Part shown: positions 59,814-64,000 of the stretch, piece by piece
Layout of the letters: every line of letters begins with the position of its first letter
How positions within the stretch are numbered: position 1 is the first letter of the stretch
DNA from: UBA6623 sp965238125
GTDB taxonomy: Bacteria > Acidobacteriota > Terriglobia > Bryobacterales > UBA6623
Direction: 5' to 3'
Length of the DNA: 64,000 bases
Assembly (NCBI GenBank): GCA_965238125.1
Contig: OZ250179.1
Span: 5,580,001-5,644,000, forward strand
Notes under the pieces: model-generated
What the model saw: the letters and a program-made list of their open reading frames with translations, nothing else
Databases searched by the model: none
Told to the model about the DNA's origin: nothing
Translations under genes and position numbers: made by a program

Positions 59814-61479
59814 CCCGCATTTTCAATTTGATGTATGAGCTTCAGACCATCCAGCGACCTTCAGCGTCTTTATTGATAGGGGCTAGAGCCCGATAAGGAC
59901 GCCATGGAGGTCAACACCCGATGGGTGAAAAAGAAAACAAGCCGTTTCAGCTCACGTTCAATGGATTTCTCAAAGTCGATTTCCAAGGATCGCGAGTCAC
60001 CTCGGATGGCGGTCTGATTCTCGTTCGCGAACTGGATGAACGACTCGGACTCGGGAAGCTGATCGACGAGCATCTCAGCGACTCGCGACAAGGCTTGAAC
60101 AAGAAGTTCCCGCTGGCCGATCTGCTGCGGCAGTCGGTCTACAGCCGACTCGCTGGCTACGAGGACCTCAATGACGCCGTTCGAGTATCCGCCGATCCGA
60201 CCTTTCGCTTGATCGGCTCGAAGAGGAACTGGGATCGCGGAGCAGCCTTGACCTCGACGCTGCATGGCTTCGAGACGGAGATGCTGGCGAGCGAAGAGAA
60301 CTTGCTGGGGCTGATGGCAGTGAACCGGGAGCTGGTCGCGCAAGCCGAAGCTCCCGACGGTTCAGACCGCGTGGTGCTCGACATGGACTCCACGGAGAGC
60401 CCCGTCCACGGCCAACAGGAAGGCAGTGCCTACAACGGCCATTTTGAGTCCCTCTGCTATCACCCGCTGTTGCTGTTCAACCAGCACGGCGACTGCCTAG
60501 GCGCGAAGCTGCGTCCCGGCAACGTGCACAGCGCCGAGGACTGGGACGAGCTGCTACTGCCGGAGATCGAACGACAACAGGCGGAGGGCAAACAGGTGAC
60601 GTTCCGCGCCGACGCCGCCTTCGCCAAGCCCGAGATCTACGAGGCGATGGAGGAGCGCGGCGTGGACTACGTGATTCGCATCCCGGCGAACAAGAGCCTG
60701 GAGCTGGAGATCGAGGACATCCTGTTTCGGCCACCGGGCAGGCCGAACGCCAAGCCCCTAGTGCGCTACAAGAGTTTTCGCTATCAGGCCGAGAGCTGGT
60801 CGAAGGCAAGGCGAGTTGTCGCCAAGGTCGAGCATCACCAGGGCGAACTATTCCCGCGCGTCGGATTTGTCGTGACGAGCATGAGCTTGCCGAGCCGCTC
60901 GGTCGTGCGGTTCTACAACAAGCGCGGCACGGCGGAGCAGTGGATCAAAGAAGGCAAACAGGCCACGCACTGGACCCGCTTGTCGTGTCACCGCTTCCGA
61001 GCCAACGAGGTACGGCTGCAACTCAGCGTGCGGGCCTACAACCTGGGCAACCTGTGGCGGCGGCTAGGGCTGCCGCAGCGAATCAAAAGCTGGTCGCTAA
61101 CGAGTTTGCAACACAGGTTGATGAAGACCGGCGGTCGGCTGGTCAAGCATGCTCGCTACTACTGGTTGCTGCTGGCGGAGGGGCATCTGAACCGGCGGCT
61201 GTTCGGTGACATGCTGCATAGGATCTGGGCGCTGCCTGTGCCGGGTGGGTAGCGTTGCCCGGGCGAGGATCAACAGTTTTTGGCTCCAAAAAGGTTTCGC
61301 AGGGAGCAGTGTCGGCCGGAGCGCCGTTCAGTCCGCTCAATCAACGTCTGTGAGCGGACGGACGAGCCCTGGCGCCTACCGGCGGAGGTGATGTGCAGGG
61401 TTCAGCGCGAAAAGACGTGGTATTCGGCGCAGCGGGGGTGTATCCTGTGACCGTGCCAGGGCCAAAATGGAAATCCTGG
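59814..61479 (+). mobile_element. IS1380-family insertion sequence, copy 4 (complete)
   Basis: A 1666-base element, the same length as copy 2 and almost identical to it. CCCGCATTTTCAATTTG starts at 59814, and the right end (complement of CCAGGATTTCCATTTTGG) is at 61479. The target TTGGA is duplicated at 59809-59813 and 61480-61484. It has split the small RelE-like gene. Confidence 0.94.
59921..61252 (+). CDS. IS1380-family transposase, copy 4
   Basis: A 443-residue intact transposase, nearly identical to copy 2 (25107-26438). Differences include DFQGSRV for DFQRSRV, GLGKLIDEH for GLGQLIDEH and SVRAYN for SVLAYN. All shared blocks with the candidate catalytic residues are intact. ATG at 59921, GGAGG upstream. 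Confidence 0.93.
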   Translation: MGEKENKPFQLTFNGFLKVDFQGSRVTSDGGLILVRELDERLGLGKLIDEHLSDSRQGLNKKFPLADLLRQSVYSRLAGYEDLNDAVRVSADPTFRLIGSKRNWDRGAALTSTLHGFETEMLASEENLLGLMAVNRELVAQAEAPDGSDRVVLDMDSTESPVHGQQEGSAYNGHFESLCYHPLLLFNQHGDCLGAKLRPGNVHSAEDWDELLLPEIERQQAEGKQVTFRADAAFAKPEIYEAMEERGVDYVIRIPANKSLELEIEDILFRPPGRPNAKPLVRYKSFRYQAESWSKARRVVAKVEHHQGELFPRVGFVVTSMSLPSRSVVRFYNKRGTAEQWIKEGKQATHWTRLSCHRFRANEVRLQLSVRAYNLGNLWRRLGLPQRIKSWSLTSLQHRLMKTGGRLVKHARYYWLLLAEGHLNRRLFGDMLHRIWALPVPGG

Positions 61480-61645
61480 TTGGAACCTCTGCCGTAACCC
61501 ACTGGTAGGCAAGCAGCTTGGGGAGTCAGATGTATGGTTTTTCCCGATGCGTGACGTGTCTGATAGCCCGCCATTGATCATCTACTACACGTTTAACGAA
61601 ACGAACGTCTACCTCATGTCAATCCAAATATCCGAGTAGATCATC

Positions 61646-61813
61646 TTGTCAAACCACAAACAGTCCGTACCGTCTCAGCCTAGAGACACGCCTTGGGGGA
61701 GGCTGGATCGAGCATTCCGAACCACTTTGAGCGTTCCCAAAGCTGCGCTAGTGAAGGAAGAAGCTAGGCAGAAGCGGCTGAAACAAAAGAAGCGGGCCAA
61801 GACGCCTACTTGA
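61646..61813 (+). CDS. very small basic protein downstream of the split toxin gene (VPK type)
   Basis: A 55-residue frame from TTG 61646 to TGA 61811-61813, six bases after the toxin stop. It encodes LSNHKQSVPSQPRDTPWGRL, DRAFRTTLSVPKAALVKEEA, then a lysine/arginine-rich tail RQKRLKQKKRAKTPT. Short proteins with a FxxxLxxVPKAxLxxxE core followed by a basic tail often lie beside RelE/HigB-like genes and could be an antitoxin. The assignment is by pattern alone. The TTG start and small size keep it uncertain. Confidence 0.5.
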   Translation: MSNHKQSVPSQPRDTPWGRLDRAFRTTLSVPKAALVKEEARQKRLKQKKRAKTPT

Positions 61814-62097
61814 CTCCCCCTGTCATTCATTGGCAGGGTCGAAAAGGGCCTAGCCGACCGATGGTATCGTATGTGGCGTTGTGATCGCCGAGCTTGTGTG
61901 CACCTACATCGCGGCCTGGCATTCGGCTTTTAAAAACCTCACCCAGGCGGCGTAATCCTTTGCTGAAAGTTGACTGACTTGGACGGTGCCACCACAACTA
62001 GGCCCATTCGCTACTTGGACTAAACACGCTCGGTTTTGGTTATTGAGTCTCGCAAAATAAAGTGACACCTTTTTGGGGTACGTACGTCTTTGTATGT

Positions 62098-63113
62098 ATG
62101 GGAAATACAAAAGGCGTACGGCGGGATTTCGAGGCCCTGGAGAAGCGCCGTTTCAAAGCGATCCGGTTGGTCGAGCAAGGCTGTAGTCAGTCCGAGACAG
62201 CGAGGCGATTGAAGGTCGCGCGGCAAAGCGTCAGCGAGTGGCTGCGACGATACCGGCGTGACGGCGAAGCCGGGTTGCGCCAGGCCGGCCGCGCCGGCCG
62301 TAAGCCGCTGTTGGACGCCGCGCAGCTCGAACGCCTCGAGGCGTTGCTGCTGGAAGGCCCCGAGGCGCACGGCTTCCCGACGCCGCTGTGGAGCTGTCCG
62401 CGGGTCGCTCGTCTGATCGGAGACGAGTTCGGCGTGCGCTATCACGAGGGCCATGTCTGGAAGATCCTGCGGGCGCTCGGTTGGAGCCCGCAACGGCCCG
62501 TCGGCAAAGCGCGGGAGCGCAACGAAGAGGCCATCCGCGGCTGGCAGCGCAAGACTTGGCCGGCCATTAAAAAAAAGCCCGCAAAGAAGAACGTACGATC
62601 GTCTTCATCGACGAAAGCGGATTGAGTCAGAAGCCGCATCGTTGCCGCACCTGGGCGCCGCGCGGCGAGACACCGGTGTTGGAGTTCAACTTCAACTGGG
62701 ACAAGCTGTCGGTGTCGGCCGGGCTGACGTTGCGCAACTTTTACTTCCGGCTCTATCCCGGCGCGATCGGCGAGCTGGAGGTCATCGACTTCCTGAAGGC
62801 TTTGGTGCGCCACATCGACGGCCCACTGCTGATCGTCTGGGACCGGCTGCCGGCGCACCGCAGCCGCCTGGTGCGGGAGTTCATCCAGCTCTCCGAGGAT
62901 CACATCGCAACGGAGTACTTGCCGCCCTATGCGCCGGAGTTGAACCCGGTGGAATACATTTGGGCGTACTGGAAGCAGCACGAGTTGCCCAACGTCTGCC
63001 CGAAGGACTACTGGGAACTCGACGAGCGCGCCCGCAAAGCGCTGCGGCGAATGCGCCGCAAACCGCGCTTGATTACCGCTTTCTGGAAACAGTCTTCTCT
63101 TTGTCTCGATTGA
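62098..63113 (+). CDS. IS630-family DDE transposase in two overlapping frames
   Basis: Frame one starts at ATG 62098 and contains a helix-turn-helix (QSETARRLKVARQSVSEWLR) and the linker to WPAIKKK. Frame two continues ARKEERTIVFIDESGLSQK to the end at 63113. The catalytic acids are in TIVFIDESG, LLIVWDRLPAHRS and PPYAPELNPVEYIWAYWK. The frames meet at an A-rich slippery site at 62571-62577. If -1 frameshifting occurs there, the fused protein has about 338 residues, the normal size for this family. The frameshifted reading is inferred from motif continuity. Confidence 0.9.
62569..62577 (+). promoter_or_regulatory. -1 frameshift site of the IS630 transposase
   Basis: The run AAAAAAAAG holds the classical slippery heptamer A-AAA-AAG at 62571-62577, in the right phase relative to the first frame (ATT AAA AAA AAG). 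A -1 slip moves translation into the second frame at GCC CGC AAA GAA. No stem-loop downstream was modelled. Confidence 0.75.
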
Positions 63114-63414
63114 CAGTATATTATGCGAGACTCAGTAGGTCCGAGGGATGATACCCCCGCCGAAGAAAAGAAAATATAACCGGCCGGGTCCGATGCTCGC
63201 AGGTCCATAGTGAACCGTCTTCCCCCCCCATGAACCGAGTGCAGGAAACCGTACCGGCCTCTATGACATTGCCATCATAACAGCTCTTTTTTATGGTGTG
63301 TTCACTGATGCATTCCGCGAGTGTTCCCGCGTATACGGGCCCTTGGGCTACAGCAAAGCCCAGGACACCGGCCATGATCAATAAAAACCTGGTGGCATAC
63401 GTTCGTGGGTTCAT

Positions 63415-63850
63415 TTGGTCTCTCGGTCCTTCGCGATTGTTCGAGGCCGAGCACTCGCGCACACTCTACACCTACATGCTGCAGGCACACCAAATGTAGA
63501 CCTTGGGAGACTCTAAAGTCAATGGTACTTGCATGGTACGAAAGGAAAGTACTTTTCACCTGGGGGCTTCTCAATACTTCATCTTGTGGGCACTCTGCCT
63601 GGTCCTGATTTGTCAAGTATATTGTTGCCCTGTTTTCGGTTATTGGATGGTCCCACGGCTGAAGCCGCGGGCTAAATTCCAAGGCCCCTGCCGGGGCTGC
63701 GGAGTCAACGGCCCGAGCCGCGCCTCATCACGCCGCCGAATTGATATCCTCTGCGTTAAGGACCCTTACCCAGCCCGGGCCACGCCCATTGGTCGCGCCA
63801 ACTGCGACAATAGCGCGAGGGCCGAAACTAGACGTTGACAAAGAGCGCTT
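63415..63850. repeat. gene-free region with a hairpin repeat
   Basis: No convincing gene. At about 63652-63710 lie GGCTGAAGCCGCGGGCTAAA and CCCCTGCCGGGGCTGC, a dispersed repeat of the kind common in related genomes. The start of the next gene is near its end. Confidence 0.45.
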
Positions 63851-64000
63851 ATGGCACGGCCATTTTTGACCGCGCAGTGGCTCCGGCCGGCCATGGCCAA
63901 CTACGTGCTCGACCCCGTGGTCCTCAGGCCGTATCTCCCTGCCGGCACCGAGATTGACACCTGGCAGGGCAAGACCTATGCGAGCCTGGTTGGATTCCTC
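63851..64000 (+). CDS. DUF2071-like protein, N-terminal part
   Basis: The first 50 codons of a gene cut by the right edge. The translation MARPFLTAQWLRPAMANYVL, then DPVVLRPYLPAGTEIDTWQG and KTYASLVGFL, matches the start of the YqjF/DUF2071 family, whose members have the pattern FLTAxW..LAMLNYxVDPxxLxPxLPxGxELDxWxGxxxxSLVGF. Function is unknown. ATG 63851 fits the family start. Confidence 0.85.
   Translation, partial: MARPFLTAQWLRPAMANYVLDPVVLRPYLPAGTEIDTWQGKTYASLVGFL

Larger units (their letters stand above)
59714..61639 (+). pseudogene. RelE/HigB-like toxin gene split by IS1380
   Basis: The 5' part runs from GTG 59714 (after GGAGGGGACATCA) to 59813 and encodes LIAVHSHRFDRELLEIEPDS followed by VRADEFVFDAVW. 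The rest resumes at 61484 with NLCRNPLVGKQLGESDVWFF, LIIYYTFNETNVYLMSIQIS and a TAG at 61637. With the element and one copy of TTGGA removed (1671 bases, divisible by three), these parts join in frame to give an 84-residue protein. Its length and the SDVWFFPMR...LIIYYTF...VYLMSI pattern suggest a RelE/HigB-type toxin fold. The toxin function is inference. As it stands it is inactive. Confidence 0.75.
62043..63135 (+). mobile_element. IS630-family insertion sequence (complete)
   Basis: A 1093-base element. The terminal inverted repeat is GAGTCTCGCA(A/T)AATA(A/T)A at the left (from 62045) and its complement at the right (ending 63133-63135), with some mismatches. The target TA is present at both ends (62041-62042 and 63136-63137), as expected for this family. 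It carries the two-part transposase described next. Confidence 0.9.
61904..63414 (-). pseudogene. small secreted protein split by IS630 and a possible frameshift
   Basis: The 5' part (63414 down to 63136) begins MNPRTYATRFLLIMAGVLGF, a signal peptide, followed by a cysteine-containing segment (GTLAECISEHTIKKSCYDGN, CTRFMGG). The 3' part resumes after the element at 62042 with NQNRACLVQVANGPSCGGTV, then QVSQLSAKDYAAWVRF, and ends at 61904. If one base is added to the C8 run at 63222-63229 (reading RFTMDLRASDPAGYIFFSSA), both parts join in frame through GVSSLGPNQNRAC. Without that base they do not. So this gene carries an IS630 insertion at a TA and either a G-run frameshift or a consensus error. 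The function is unknown. Confidence 0.6.

Noticed and set aside
25000..61479. Composite transposon bounded by the IS1380 copies
   Set aside because: Each complete copy has its own matched target duplication, so they inserted singly; the intervals hold unrelated genes and pseudogenes.
1..64000. CRISPR array
   Set aside because: No regularly spaced direct repeats with unique spacers were seen. The tandem GTTCGGGG and CGGCTCA units are contiguous or irregular.

Overview
The window looks like a GC-rich chromosome segment of an Acidobacteriota bacterium, most likely the Bryobacterales/Solibacter side of the phylum. Two lineage-typical secreted families point there: a VWFA-related acidobacterial-domain protein (1777-2841) and a protein with the Solibacter-type C-terminal module beginning NGASF...PGTIVSLFG (51713-53509). 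The conserved order dnaA-dnaN-gyrB with DnaA boxes between dnaA and dnaN marks the replication origin region near 20 kb. I ran no computation: all calls come from reading the sequence, and family names come from recognised motifs.

Layout. 0-6.3 kb: end of an IS1380-type element, an unknown gene, and two secreted proteins. 6.7-8.6 kb: uvrC. 9.0-12.8 kb: a decaying surface-glycan locus whose nucleotidyltransferase, amidotransferase and PEP-synthase-like swivel fragment resemble the Campylobacter CDP-phosphoramidate (capsular phosphoramidate) pathway. 12.8-15.4 kb: acetyltransferase, sugar-nucleotide epimerase-like protein and an orphan LolD-like ATPase. 15.6-24.8 kb: housekeeping core (dtd, gyrB, dnaN, origin, dnaA, larE, ruvX, mltG). 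24.8-33.1 kb: a MITE-like element split by an IS1380 copy, an Lhr helicase pseudogene, and a symporter pair. 33.2-34.9 kb: a XhoI/PaeR7I-like restriction-modification pair. 35.7-37.8 kb: tatA/B and a tatC with a long acidic N-terminal extension. 38-43 kb: repeat-rich accessory DNA with an AlkZ/YcaQ-type glycosylase. 43.1-45.4 kb: a two-gene STAND NTPase module whose products share an AGDHSTINQ tag. 45.6-51.6 kb: a sulfatase, an IS-split sulfatase-like lipoprotein and an M81 peptidase. 51.7-59.6 kb: secreted proteins, cupin, VapBC, tautomerases, and a Tat-exported oxidoreductase. 59.7-63.4 kb: a RelE-like toxin split by IS1380 and a small secreted protein split by IS630. The window ends inside a DUF2071-like gene.

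Themes. Insertion sequences have repeatedly broken genes, and target duplications can be read precisely (TTGGA, TCAAA, CTTGA, TA). In two cases removing the element and one target copy restores the host frame exactly. A palindromic MITE-like family of about 100-133 bp recurs at least four times, once inside the helicase coding sequence. Several single-base frameshifts fall at short G/C runs, so some pseudogenes may be consensus errors; the amber codon in lhr and the IS insertions are not of that kind.

The best candidates for something undescribed are the STAND plus AGDHSTINQ module (43095-45415), the acidobacterial phosphoramidate locus (8978-12142), and the RelE-like/VPK small-protein pair at 59714-61813.
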